Below are positions 34,304 to 43,902 of a DNA stretch of 64,000 bases, piece after piece. The translations under genes and the position numbers were made by a program. The stretch comes from UBA6163 sp031411655. GTDB lineage: Bacteria > Planctomycetota > Planctomycetia > Pirellulales > Pirellulaceae. The notes beneath the pieces were generated by a model, which did no database searches, was not told the origin of the DNA, and was given only the letters and a program-made list of their open reading frames with translations. How positions within the stretch are numbered: position 1 is the stretch's first letter; each line of letters opens with the position of its first letter. Where the stretch lies: positions 1 to 64,000 of the forward strand of contig JANOBM010000122.1 of assembly GCA_031411655.1 (NCBI GenBank), in the 5' to 3' direction.

Positions 34304-34744
34304 ATGAACAAGTGGGTCTTACTTTTTTGCGTTAGCGTCTTACCCCCCATTTCAGCGCAGGAGAAGGCTAACACCGTGGGCGATTCCTCTTTGAGTTCCA
34401 CTGAAGGGACCGATGCGCCTATGAGCGTCTGGATGGCCAAGAAACTGAAGTACTCCGAGGAACTTCTCAAAGCGCTCACCTCGGGCGATTTTGAGGCGAT
34501 CAAGCAGACTGGGGAGCGAATGCGGTTGATCGGTAAGGTCGAAGGCTTTGTGCGCAATCAAAATCCGGATTACGCCAACCATCTAAAAACATTTGATCTC
34601 GCGAACCGAGAACTCATTCGCCAAGCGAAGAGAGAAAACATTGAGGGTGCGTTGCTCGCGTTTCACCAGTTGACGTCATCGTGTGTCGCCTGCCACGTCG
34701 ACCTTCGCGTGGCGGAATCCAAACCGCTTCATGTCGACCCGTAG
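34304..34744 (+). CDS. small secreted c-type cytochrome
   Basis: The ATG at 34304 gives a clean signal peptide (MNKWVLLFCVSVLPPISAQ). The frame is open back to 34187 without a better start. The 146-residue product is helical and carries a single haem motif, CVACH, near the C-terminus. That placement is that of cytochrome c' / c-556-like four-helix proteins. Its redox partner is unknown. There is no conserved neighbour. Confidence 0.82.
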   Translation: MNKWVLLFCVSVLPPISAQEKANTVGDSSLSSTEGTDAPMSVWMAKKLKYSEELLKALTSGDFEAIKQTGERMRLIGKVEGFVRNQNPDYANHLKTFDLANRELIRQAKRENIEGALLAFHQLTSSCVACHVDLRVAESKPLHVDP

Positions 34745-34856
34745 TCATCGCCTTTTCGTCATCGTCTTTTCGTAGTCAACATCGACCCATCATCGTGCGG
34801 CCAAACGCAACCGTTTCCGAGATGGCTGCTTGTCGCAATGTCGGAGTGCGAGACGC

Positions 34857-35696
34857 TTACTTTGCAACCGGCGTTGCCTTTTCCTTGGCCTCTAGCTCGG
34901 ACAGATAGACCCTGGCAATATCTGCCATGTAGTTGACTTGTTTGTAAGTCGTCGCGTCTCGCATCAGCCTCATGGCTTTAGTCTGATTCCCGACAGCGTC
35001 GGCATACAAACCAAGATAAAGATTGGCGTAGAATGTCGCGGTTTCGTGGGCGCTGGAGCCTTCGGTAAGCTGCTTGACCGCGTCGAGAACTCGTTGTTCG
35101 TTGCCATCGATCAAGAGACGTCTGATCTCATTCATGGGGACGCGAGTGTCGCCTGGAGCGGGAAGCACCAGCTTTTTGGCCTGGTCGATGTTGGCCATTT
35201 TCGCCACGCAAAGAAAATGCCAAGCGGCGTTTTCGACATCATTGGGGTTCGCGGCACGGTGCAATTCAAAAAGCTTGCGACCATCGTCATAACGTTCGGA
35301 GAGGGCCAACGCGATTCCGTACTGCCACAGATCGGGTTTATCTGCGGGGATCATCTCGATATAGCGCTCGAACTGTTTCGCTGCGGAACGGATCTTACCG
35401 GACCGCAAAAAGAGGTCGCCCGCCAGACGGACCGCGCGAGGGTCATTTTCGTAATGCATCAACAACTTGTCGGCCGCGTCACTTGCGGCCATCAGGTCCG
35501 TTTTTTCGAGCGAGCGAAGGCCTTGAACATGCAAGTCTGATATGGACGGAACGGCTTCCTTCTCCGGCACTGGCTGGGCGACAGGCGTTGGCTCTTCTTC
35601 TTGTGCCACGCAAACGCCGGCGAAAAACCCGGCGAAAAACAAGGCGCAGCAGGCAAAGTAGGCTGCGAACGGAAATTGACGGCTGAATCGCGACAT
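34857..35696 (-). CDS. secreted TPR-like protein
   Basis: From ATG 35696 the 279-residue product has a hydrophobic leader ending near GVCVAQ, then a Pro/Glu-rich linker and helix pairs typical of tetratricopeptide repeats (for example AADKLLMHYENDPRAVRLA and AAKQFERYIEMIPADKPDLW). TPR proteins hold other proteins together. I do not recognise a specific family. The frame extends seven codons upstream to 35717, without support. Confidence 0.78.
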   Translation of the reverse strand: MSRFSRQFPFAAYFACCALFFAGFFAGVCVAQEEEPTPVAQPVPEKEAVPSISDLHVQGLRSLEKTDLMAASDAADKLLMHYENDPRAVRLAGDLFLRSGKIRSAAKQFERYIEMIPADKPDLWQYGIALALSERYDDGRKLFELHRAANPNDVENAAWHFLCVAKMANIDQAKKLVLPAPGDTRVPMNEIRRLLIDGNEQRVLDAVKQLTEGSSAHETATFYANLYLGLYADAVGNQTKAMRLMRDATTYKQVNYMADIARVYLSELEAKEKATPVAK

Positions 35697-35899
35697 GGCA
35701 GGGGTCCGCAGAGTCAAATGAGTGTGATGCGAATACGACGCAAACTTTTCAATGGCAATAGCTGGCAGCTTACACCGCCGACACGAAAGCGGAGTGACAA
35801 CATTTTGCAGCGCCCAGTAATCTTTAATTTGGGGTAGGGGTTGTATCGACTGAATCGACCTTTCCGGGTTGGTTTCCCGTCAGACCGACTGTCGACAGC

Positions 35900-36943
35900 T
35901 TACTCGAGGGCCACGGCTTTACCTGACTTTGCGGAGTGATAGATCGCTTCGATCACCTCGACGCTGCGACGTCCTTGTACGCCGTCGATCAACGGATTGG
36001 AACCATTTTCGACCGAAGTGATGAAGTCATCAAAAAACATCGTGTGGCCGTGGTGCCCGATTGCTGCGGGATCTGCGGCCCCACCGCCCGTCTTGGTGCG
36101 ATTAGTCATTTGCTCACGAATTAACGCATCCTCAGGCGTTTCGGATACAAACTGCCACTGTTTGAGATCTTCTTCTTCCAGGATCGCCATCCCACCACTT
36201 CCGCAAATCTCGATGCGTTTCAAGCTGCCGGGGAACGCAGTGGTGGTTGCTTCGATCACACCTAGCGCGCCGGATTTGAATTTCAAAGTCGCAACGGCAA
36301 CGTCTTCGACTTCGATCCGCTCATGAGTCATCGTTGCGATTCGTCCGGTAATTTCCTCGACGTCGCCCATCAGCCACAGCAGCAAGTCAATCGAATGAAT
36401 CGCTTGATTCATCAACGCTCCGCCTCCATCGAGAGCCCAGGTACCGCGCCAGGCACCGCTATCGTAATATTGCTGGGTGCGAAACCACTTCACATAGGCG
36501 TCACCCATCGTGACGGTGCCAAAACGACCCGCTTCCATGGCGGCTTTGAAAAGTTGCGACGCGCGGTGAAACCGACTTTGGAAGGTGACCCCCAATTTCA
36601 CCCCAGCGCGATCTGTCGCGGCGATGATTTGGTCGCATCGCTGCGTGGTAATCTCTAGTGGTTTTTCAACCACGACGTGCTTTCCAGCCGCAGCGGCCGC
36701 GAGGGCTGGATCGAGATGCGCTCCGCTGGGCGAGCAAATACTGATCGCGTCGATCTGGGGATCGGCGAGCATTTCATCAAGGGAACCAAAAGCACGGCAG
36801 CCATGTTTTTCCGAAAATTGTTGTGCCCCCTCGAACGCTCGTCCGACGCAGCCGATTAATTGGCCCGATTTCGTGTCCGCTAGGGCCTTTGCGTGGAATC
36901 CAGCAATCATTCCACAACCGACAATTCCAAACCGGAGTGTCAT
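35900..36943 (-). CDS. Gfo/Idh/MocA family dehydrogenase
   Basis: The 347-residue oxidoreductase has the nucleotide-binding motif GIVGCGMIAGFH at the start, the EKPLE motif with the catalytic-region Lys, and DGGGALMNQAIHSIDLLLWLMG in the second domain. Such enzymes oxidise or reduce sugars, sugar acids or inositols with NAD(P). They are very common in planctomycetes. The substrate cannot be read from the sequence. No signal peptide is present, so it is cytoplasmic. The gene is divergent from mfd. Confidence 0.92.
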   Translation of the reverse strand: MTLRFGIVGCGMIAGFHAKALADTKSGQLIGCVGRAFEGAQQFSEKHGCRAFGSLDEMLADPQIDAISICSPSGAHLDPALAAAAAGKHVVVEKPLEITTQRCDQIIAATDRAGVKLGVTFQSRFHRASQLFKAAMEAGRFGTVTMGDAYVKWFRTQQYYDSGAWRGTWALDGGGALMNQAIHSIDLLLWLMGDVEEITGRIATMTHERIEVEDVAVATLKFKSGALGVIEATTTAFPGSLKRIEICGSGGMAILEEEDLKQWQFVSETPEDALIREQMTNRTKTGGGAADPAAIGHHGHTMFFDDFITSVENGSNPLIDGVQGRRSVEVIEAIYHSAKSGKAVALE

Positions 36944-37202
36944 TACATACCTTTCAAGCTATCGTTCGAGTTCGATTTCGCCGCGACACACTCAACGACT
37001 GACGAATCGAATCAAATCCACAATTTCAACTTCCAAAAAATCATTCTACGGTTTCTGTGCGGTTGCCAGGGTCGCTACGATGGCAATCATTCGAGGAGTC
37101 CTTTTTATAGCGACTCGCTGTACAACTTGTATTTGAGTCCGGAATCCCAAACGCGGCACCACCCCACCACGATCCTACGCGAATCAGGAGCAAGCGAACC
37201 GA

Positions 37203-40200
37203 GTGTCGAATCGTCCCCACCCCAGAACGTCGCTTCGCACGCTTGGAGACTTGCCACCGCTCATCGATTCAACGGTTGGTCTCGCCGCGATCGTCGCGTC
37301 GTGGAAACCCTCTGAGTCGCTTGCGTTTGATGGTGTTTTCGGTGGCATACGATCGCTCTTGGCCGCGATGCTCGCCCGCCACACTTCGCATGTCCTGGTC
37401 TTGGTCCCACAGGCTGTCGACGCCGATATTGTTAGCGGCGATTGCATCGCGATGGGCGTTGCTGATTCTCTTGCGCTACCGCTCAGCGCAACCGACGGGA
37501 CACCAGACTCCATACGTGACGCTGATTACGCCGAACGGTTGCAGGTTCTTCAGCGTCTTCGAGGACGACAAGCAAACGAACCTCAGCCACTGATCATCAC
37601 GGCTTACATCGGCGCCGCGATGCAATTGGTGCCCACGCCACAGTCGGTAGCCAATGCAACTCGAACGATTGCCGTGGGGGATCGAATCGATGACACGGCG
37701 CTACGCCACTGGCTTGCCGAAGCCGGCTTTCATGCGACCACTGCCGTGCAGCTTCCGGGCGAATTCAGTCAACGCGGCGGCATTCTAGATATTTTCTCTC
37801 CCGATCAACCTTCACCGATCCGTATTGAGCTGTTTGACGATGAGATCGAGTCGATTCGGCGATTTGATCCTGCTAGTCAACGGAGTATCGAGCCGCTGCG
37901 CACCGTCGAAATCGCGGCAGTTGGCGGCGGCCGTGAAAGCCTCGGACCATTATCGGACTACCTTCCAAGCGATACGATCGTGGTTCTGGTCGACCCCGCC
38001 GATTGCAAAAAATCGGCCGAAAGTTTGTTCGCAAGACTCGCGGACACCGCTCAATTCATCGCGTTTGATGACCTATTAAAAACCTTTGCTGGCAGACGAA
38101 TTGCTACGGCTGCGACCTTGGGTGAAACGACCGGTGATGTCTGCGTCGATCTTCGGACGACTTCCGTCGAGAGCTTCGTCGGCGCCATCGATCAAACTCG
38201 CAGCCGCGTTGACTCCATTGCCGCCGGCTATGACGTGTTTGTTGTCGGTGACACGCCCGCCGATGGTGAGCGACTAACCGAACTACTCGCCGACACCGAT
38301 GCGTGTCGAAGCGGCCGCTTGCATTTGGCCGTAGCAGGATTGAGTGGTGGGTTTAGGCTGACCGACGCGGAGGTATTGGTCCTCACCGGTGCCGAGTTGT
38401 TTCATCGCAGCCCTATCCGACGTGGGCGAAGTCGATCGCGCGGCAAGCCGATTGACAGTCTTACTCAGCTTGAGCCGGGCGACCTTGTTGTGCACTTGTC
38501 GTACGGCATCGGTTTGTACCGAGGTCTAAAGCACATTGAAAAAAATGGTCAGCAACAGGAACACCTTGCGATCGAGTTCGATGAGGGTACGACAATCTAT
38601 GTACCCGCGTCGCGGATCGGCTTAGTCCAACGCTATGTAGGTGGTGGTGGCAGCCGTCCTCGACTTGCCAAAATTGGTGGTCAGGCGTGGGGTAAGGCGA
38701 GAAAAGCGGCAGAATCCGCGGTCACCGATATGGCATCTGAGCTTTTGGAACTTCAAGCTCAACGGGCCAGCAAAGTTGGTATCGCTTTCGACGCAGACAA
38801 TCATTGGCAACACCAGTTCGACGCCAGCTTTCCCTATGTGCCGACGCGAGACCAGGTCACCGCGATCGATGCCAGCAAGGACGACATGGAACGTCCCCGG
38901 CCGATGGACCGACTGATCTGTGGCGACGTCGGTTACGGAAAAACGGAGGTTGCCATGCGAGCGGCCTTCAAAGCGGTCGTCAGTGGTTACCAAGTCGCTG
39001 TGCTTGTGCCGACCACGGTGCTCGCCGAACAGCACTTCCACAGTTTCACTCAAAGGATGGCGGAGTTTCCGGTTGAGATCGCCAAGCTCAGCCGATTTGC
39101 AAGCGTCGCGGAGCAAAAGGAAACCGTTCGTCGACTGCGTTCAGGCAAGGTCGACATCGTCGTCGGAACGCATCGTCTGGCAAGTAAAGATGTCGACTTT
39201 TCAAACCTTGGCTTGGTGATTGTTGACGAAGAGCAGCGATTTGGCGTGGAGGTAAAAGAACGTTTGAAGTCGCTCCATCGAAACGTCGACGTGATGACAT
39301 TGTCCGCTACACCGATTCCACGCACGTTGCACATGGCTTTGGTGGGCGTGCGAGACATCAGCAACCTTGAAACACCGCCCGAAGAAAGAATGGCGGTGGA
39401 AACACGTGTCGGACGCTGGGATGACAAAGTGCTGCGTTCCGCCATTGTTCGAGAGCTAAATCGCGGGGGACAAATCTTTTTCGTGCATAACCGAATTGGC
39501 GACATGCACGCGGTGGCGGACAGGATTAAGAAGGTTGTTCCAGAAATTCGACTTTCGATCGGGCATGGCCAGATGGACGAAGGCGATCTTGAACAAGTCA
39601 TGGTTGACTTCGTCGAACATAAGTTTGACCTTCTCTTGGCGACGACGATTATCGAGAGCGGACTCGACATCCCCAATGCCAATACCATCTTCATCGATGA
39701 CGCGGACCATTATGGATTGAGCGAGCTGCATCAACTTCGTGGCCGTGTGGGACGATACAAGCATCAAGCCTACTGTTACCTGATGGTCGCGCCCCATAAA
39801 CATTTGACGCCAGAGGCCTCCAAACGGCTGCGCGCTATTGAGGAATTTAGCCAAATGGGAGCTGGCTTCGCGATCTCGATGCGAGATCTCGAAATCCGCG
39901 GCGCTGGCAATCTGCTGGGAACTCAGCAAAGTGGCCATATCGCTGCTATCGGCTACGAACTGTACTGCCACCTTCTCGAAGATGCCGTCCGTCGCGCTCA
40001 GAATCTTCCGCCTAAAATCTCGGCTGAAGTCGACATCGATCTGCCTATCGAAGCGTTTTTGCCGCCTGAGTACGTTGCCGACTTGCGGCACAAAATTGAC
40101 CTCTACCGACGCATCGCCAAAATCGACCATGCGGACCAGATCATCGAGATCACCAACGAATTGGTCGATCGCTTTGGCGCTTTACCTGCACCAGCCACTC

Positions 40201-40739
40201 GAATGTTAAAGATCGCAGAAATGCGACTCGATGCCGCGCTTTGGCAAATCGCGGCCATCACGAGCGACCCTCGATTCATGGTATTGCACTACAGTGATCG
40301 GCGGCGCATTGAATCGCTCGCCAAACGATCCCCGGTTCCGGTTCGGATTGTTGACGAACGCAAGGCGTATGTTCCCATTGATGCCAAAGGCGTTCACGCT
40401 CAGTTGCCCACCCGCAATACAGCGGGATTGCCGAACGACATCGACCCGTTTGGCTTGCCTGACGGTCAAGCATGGCTCGACCTTGCCAATCTTGTTTTCA
40501 ACGGCATCAAAAAGCCACATGCAGAAGCGTCGACAAAAACCGCTAGCGTCAATCAACACGCTTCTACAAAGGAACCATCCGTTGCACCCAAACCGATGGG
40601 GCGTCAAACATCGAAACCGCTTCCTCCGCCTCCTAAGGCTCGGTATCGCCACGAAAAAAAATCGGAAGGTGCGCCTCCGCTTGCTTCACTGCTTCGGGGC
40701 CTCACCAGTCGGTCAAAGGACCCGTTGGATGAGTCGTGA
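37203..40739 (+). CDS. mfd: transcription-repair coupling factor Mfd
   Basis: The 1178-residue protein frees RNA polymerase stalled at lesions and recruits UvrA. The GTG start at 37203 has AGGAG twelve bases upstream. The N-terminal UvrB-like part includes LPGEFSQRGGILDIFSPD. The RNA-polymerase-interacting region has PGDLVVHLSYGIGLYRG. The translocase core has GDVGYGKTEVA near 573, DEEQRFGV near 674, SATPIPRTLHM, and TTIIESGLDIPNANT. The TRCF domain follows. The last 75-80 residues are a Pro/Lys/Ser-rich tail not usual in the family. Its 3' end overlaps the convergent dGTPase-like gene by 38 bases. Confidence 0.97.
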   Translation: MSNRPHPRTSLRTLGDLPPLIDSTVGLAAIVASWKPSESLAFDGVFGGIRSLLAAMLARHTSHVLVLVPQAVDADIVSGDCIAMGVADSLALPLSATDGTPDSIRDADYAERLQVLQRLRGRQANEPQPLIITAYIGAAMQLVPTPQSVANATRTIAVGDRIDDTALRHWLAEAGFHATTAVQLPGEFSQRGGILDIFSPDQPSPIRIELFDDEIESIRRFDPASQRSIEPLRTVEIAAVGGGRESLGPLSDYLPSDTIVVLVDPADCKKSAESLFARLADTAQFIAFDDLLKTFAGRRIATAATLGETTGDVCVDLRTTSVESFVGAIDQTRSRVDSIAAGYDVFVVGDTPADGERLTELLADTDACRSGRLHLAVAGLSGGFRLTDAEVLVLTGAELFHRSPIRRGRSRSRGKPIDSLTQLEPGDLVVHLSYGIGLYRGLKHIEKNGQQQEHLAIEFDEGTTIYVPASRIGLVQRYVGGGGSRPRLAKIGGQAWGKARKAAESAVTDMASELLELQAQRASKVGIAFDADNHWQHQFDASFPYVPTRDQVTAIDASKDDMERPRPMDRLICGDVGYGKTEVAMRAAFKAVVSGYQVAVLVPTTVLAEQHFHSFTQRMAEFPVEIAKLSRFASVAEQKETVRRLRSGKVDIVVGTHRLASKDVDFSNLGLVIVDEEQRFGVEVKERLKSLHRNVDVMTLSATPIPRTLHMALVGVRDISNLETPPEERMAVETRVGRWDDKVLRSAIVRELNRGGQIFFVHNRIGDMHAVADRIKKVVPEIRLSIGHGQMDEGDLEQVMVDFVEHKFDLLLATTIIESGLDIPNANTIFIDDADHYGLSELHQLRGRVGRYKHQAYCYLMVAPHKHLTPEASKRLRAIEEFSQMGAGFAISMRDLEIRGAGNLLGTQQSGHIAAIGYELYCHLLEDAVRRAQNLPPKISAEVDIDLPIEAFLPPEYVADLRHKIDLYRRIAKIDHADQIIEITNELVDRFGALPAPATRMLKIAEMRLDAALWQIAAITSDPRFMVLHYSDRRRIESLAKRSPVPVRIVDERKAYVPIDAKGVHAQLPTRNTAGLPNDIDPFGLPDGQAWLDLANLVFNGIKKPHAEASTKTASVNQHASTKEPSVAPKPMGRQTSKPLPPPPKARYRHEKKSEGAPPLASLLRGLTSRSKDPLDES

Positions 40740-41844
40740 AATACTGATGTTGAACGTCGAAAAAACGATCGGTCATCCCAGCGAGGTAATCACCCACACT
40801 CCGTTGGACGCCAACCTCTGTCGCCCGTGTTCGAAAGCGTAGGGGAAGTCGATCGGGACGTTCCATCAAGCCGACAAGAAGCTCATGCAACCGGCTACTA
40901 GCCGCTTCGCGAACTTTGACCAGTCGGGCATGTCGGTAAACCGCATCAAACAAGAACGCTTCTAACTCGGCACGTTCCTCTGCGATCTCAGGTGAGTGCT
41001 TAATTCGAATGCCCGCAGCCCGAATGTCATCAGCCGTCCTACCATCGACCGCGCGAAGCGTCTCGGTCGCAGACTCCAAAAGGTCACCGATCTGCAGGTC
41101 GACCAACTCATGTACAAGTGCCTGGCGGGTACGACTGGGCGGTAAGACACCGTAACGACGTCGAACTTGCTCGGCGGCCCGCGCGATTAACCTTAGTCGC
41201 AAACATTCCGAGTACTCAATCATCCCCATCTGCAATGCATCGTCGACGTCATGAGCGTCGTAGGCAATCGAGTCCGCCAAGTCGACGATTTGTACTTCAA
41301 ACAGGGGCGATCTCCCGACGGCTGCGGCGGCTTTGTGAGCGCGAGTGTCCTGTCCCGCCAACACTTCCAACGATAAATTCAAGCCGGGAAAATCAGTGTA
41401 TCGCTGTTCCAGTTCGGTCACGATCGTAATCGCGAACTGATTGTGTGAAAAACCGCCCCACGGTTGAAGCGTCTCCGCGAGCACATCCTCTCCACAATGT
41501 CCAAATGGAGGATGCCCGATATCATGAACCAACGCGAGAGTCTCGGTCAAATCCTCATTCAATTGCAACGTTCTGGCGATGGTTCGTGCAACCGATGCGA
41601 CTTCGAAGGTATGCGTCAATCTCGTACGGTGATACTCACCCATCTCACCGGTGAACACTTGCATCTTCCCTGATAACCTGCGAAAAGCCGATGAATGCAA
41701 CACACGATCGCGATCTCGAGCAAACGGTCCACGATAATCGTGTGCCGGCTCAGGCCGCATCCGACCGCGACTATCACGACTGTGCATTGCATAACTGGCA
41801 AGCAATAAATGCTCTCGATCATCAACTCGACGAAGATCAATCAT
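40702..41844 (-). CDS. dGTPase-like HD-domain phosphohydrolase
   Basis: The start at ATG 41844 is chosen because GAGGA lies about nine bases upstream; a TTG at 41916 would add 24 unconserved residues. The 380-residue product has FRRLSGKMQVF, HRTRLTHTFEVA, LVHDIGHPPFGHCGE and DLADSIAYDAHDVDDAL, the metal-binding His and Asp set of the dGTP triphosphohydrolase-like family. Members remove triphosphate from deoxynucleotides and keep the dNTP pool in balance; some also limit phage. The sequence does not tell the preferred nucleotide. Confidence 0.93.
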   Translation of the reverse strand: MIDLRRVDDREHLLLASYAMHSRDSRGRMRPEPAHDYRGPFARDRDRVLHSSAFRRLSGKMQVFTGEMGEYHRTRLTHTFEVASVARTIARTLQLNEDLTETLALVHDIGHPPFGHCGEDVLAETLQPWGGFSHNQFAITIVTELEQRYTDFPGLNLSLEVLAGQDTRAHKAAAAVGRSPLFEVQIVDLADSIAYDAHDVDDALQMGMIEYSECLRLRLIARAAEQVRRRYGVLPPSRTRQALVHELVDLQIGDLLESATETLRAVDGRTADDIRAAGIRIKHSPEIAEERAELEAFLFDAVYRHARLVKVREAASSRLHELLVGLMERPDRLPLRFRTRATEVGVQRSVGDYLAGMTDRFFDVQHQYFTTHPTGPLTDW

Positions 41845-42010
41845 CCAATTCCGATCCTCGTTGGCAGAAAACACGGCTCGAGCCACGGTAAAACCTTCAG
41901 GCGATGGGGGCAGCAACGGGAAAACGGCCGGGACCTAGCCCAATCGCCCGCTCACCATCCAGTGTAGAAAAAACTAAGACCCCAACGCAAACCTTCCTTT
42001 TGAAGCTCCT

Positions 42011-43057
42011 GTGCCTCCCGCATTCCCCCAACAATCGGTCATCGTTCGCGCGCCAGCGAAGCTCAACTTGTCTCTCGAACTGCTTCGGCGACGAGAGGAC
42101 GGCTATCACGAAATCGATACGGTGATGGTGCCGATCAATTGCTTCGACACGATTTTGATCCGCCGAGCGAATCACGATGGTATTCGAATCGATACGAAGT
42201 GGTGGCCGAACGAACAAGCTTGGCTCAGTGAATTGGGCGACCCCGAGTCCAGATCATTGCTTGACATACCCGCGGACAGCCGAAATTTGATCCATCGAGC
42301 CATCACGGCAACATCGGCACTAGCAAACGACCCGCAGCGGGCTCCCGTGGGAATTCCTGACGGATTTGAGGTACGGGTGCGCAAGCGGATTCCAGCGGGG
42401 GCAGGAATGGGAGGTGCAAGCAGCGACGCGGCGGCCGCCATTCGGGCAACTGCATGGCTCATGGGCCTGAGTTCCCAAGATCCACGGCTTTGGCAGGTTG
42501 CCGAAACGATTGGTAGTGACGTTCCCTTTTTCCTGGGCGACCGGAATACGCAATCCGGCGATCGACACCGGCCGCCGACGGTGCTCGCGGCACGAGCCCA
42601 AGGCCGCGGGGAAATCATTACACCCGTATGCCTAGGAAAAGCCCTCCGGTTTATTGTCATTTTTCCCGCGACGGCACTATCAACGCCGCTGGTTTATCGC
42701 CATGCGAAGATACCCGCTGCGCCACAGCCCTCGGACGGGCTATTGGAAGCGATGAAAAACGGGGCCCCGGAGCTCATCGGACACGAGATGCAAAACCGGC
42801 TTTCCGAGCCAGCGGTAGTATTGTCCGCATTGGTTGCCGATTTACTCCGTCTGATGTGGCGGAGCGGGCTCCCACACTGTCAACTAACGGGCAGTGGGTC
42901 GGCCTGCTTTTCGCTTCTCGGTGAAAATGACGATATAACCTTATTGATAAAAAACGTTCGCCGTACACTCGCTAGCGCTGATCTGAAGTCCCACATTATC
43001 GCTGCTCGTACCACCACCGTTCCGCAACGCCTGTTTTTCAAAGAGACCGTTTATTAA
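42011..43057 (+). CDS. ispE: 4-diphosphocytidyl-2-C-methyl-D-erythritol kinase
   Basis: The 348-residue GHMP kinase phosphorylates CDP-methylerythritol in the non-mevalonate isoprenoid pathway. Motifs: APAKLNLSLELLRRREDGYHEI near the start, PAGAGMGGASSDAAAAIRA as the ATP loop, SDVPFFLG, and LTGSGSACFSL at the C-terminus. The start is GTG at 42011. It is about 50 residues longer than E. coli IspE, with inserts near residues 55-70 and 175-200. ispG of the same pathway is at 61583. spoVG lies next downstream. Confidence 0.95.
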   Translation: MPPAFPQQSVIVRAPAKLNLSLELLRRREDGYHEIDTVMVPINCFDTILIRRANHDGIRIDTKWWPNEQAWLSELGDPESRSLLDIPADSRNLIHRAITATSALANDPQRAPVGIPDGFEVRVRKRIPAGAGMGGASSDAAAAIRATAWLMGLSSQDPRLWQVAETIGSDVPFFLGDRNTQSGDRHRPPTVLAARAQGRGEIITPVCLGKALRFIVIFPATALSTPLVYRHAKIPAAPQPSDGLLEAMKNGAPELIGHEMQNRLSEPAVVLSALVADLLRLMWRSGLPHCQLTGSGSACFSLLGENDDITLLIKNVRRTLASADLKSHIIAARTTTVPQRLFFKETVY

Positions 43058-43247
43058 CTGAGGCATGGTTCCGATAGAAAATGAATGCAGCAAAGGCCGC
43101 CAAGACGCTGAGCAAGTCTCAGCAGTGAATCTTCTTTTGGCGAACTTCGCTCCATCAAAACCTAGAAAAGCTAAGTGTCCCATTACTAGATCATTTCCCA
43201 TTGGATTTTGAGTTCTGCCTTCTGCAACCGGTTAGGGAGAGTCGGCC

Positions 43248-43853
43248 GTGCAAGTCACTGAAGTCCGCATCAAATTGATGGAGCAAAGCGAAGATCGCTT
43301 GCGTGCGTTTTGTAGCGTTACGCTTGACGATGCCTTTGTCGTTCGCGACCTGAAGATCATTGATGGCGCCGGAGGCCCTTTTGTCGCGATGCCCAGTCGC
43401 AAGTTATCGGGACATTGCCCACGATGCGGCTACAAGAATCACCTTCGAGCGGCTTACTGCAACCAATGTGGCGTTAAATTGAGAGTTGCCGCCTCGATCG
43501 ACTCGCCACAAAAGCTTTACGCCGACGTGGCTCATCCAATCAACAGCGAATGTCGTGAGATGATCTCGATCGCAGTGCTCGCCGAGTTTGCGGCGGAGCT
43601 AAAACGAGCGTCCGAACCGGGTTACCGTTCACGCTATGATGACGATTTCGAAGCGATCTCAGAATCCGATGAAAGATTCACAAGAGTTGACTTGAAAGAA
43701 TCGAGCCTTTCGTCACCACTGACCGACGTTTCGCAGGGATCGGGGGCAAACCTCCCAGGCCCGCCAACACCACATTTAGATCACCCCTCAAACGAAACCA
43801 ACGCACCAGCGTCGGAGACTTCCAAGGAGTCTTTTGGAGAGGGGATTTTTTAG
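43248..43853 (+). CDS. spoVG: SpoVG-family protein with inserted zinc ribbon
   Basis: The GTG at 43248 has GGGAGA upstream. Residues 1-50 and 87-115 are SpoVG: VTEVRIKL, FCSVTLDDAFVVRDLKIIDG, FVAMPSRK and then YADVAHPINSECREMI. Between them, where the family normally has a short loop, lies a zinc ribbon with Cys 57, 60, 71 and 74 (CPRC and CNQC). An acidic, disordered tail follows (about 125-201). Total length is 201 against about 90 for usual SpoVG. SpoVG proteins bind nucleic acids and act as global regulators. The place after ispE matches the Firmicute ispE-spoVG neighbourhood. Confidence 0.88.
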   Translation: MQVTEVRIKLMEQSEDRLRAFCSVTLDDAFVVRDLKIIDGAGGPFVAMPSRKLSGHCPRCGYKNHLRAAYCNQCGVKLRVAASIDSPQKLYADVAHPINSECREMISIAVLAEFAAELKRASEPGYRSRYDDDFEAISESDERFTRVDLKESSLSSPLTDVSQGSGANLPGPPTPHLDHPSNETNAPASETSKESFGEGIF

Positions 43854-43902
43854 AACGGAGTTTTGATTGCGGCGCACCAACCCATCCCGCTTGCTCTCCC
43901 AT

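Noticed and set aside
36585..37136. 183-codon forward frame
   Set aside because: It is mainly antisense to the Gfo/Idh/MocA gene and ends in the spacer before mfd.
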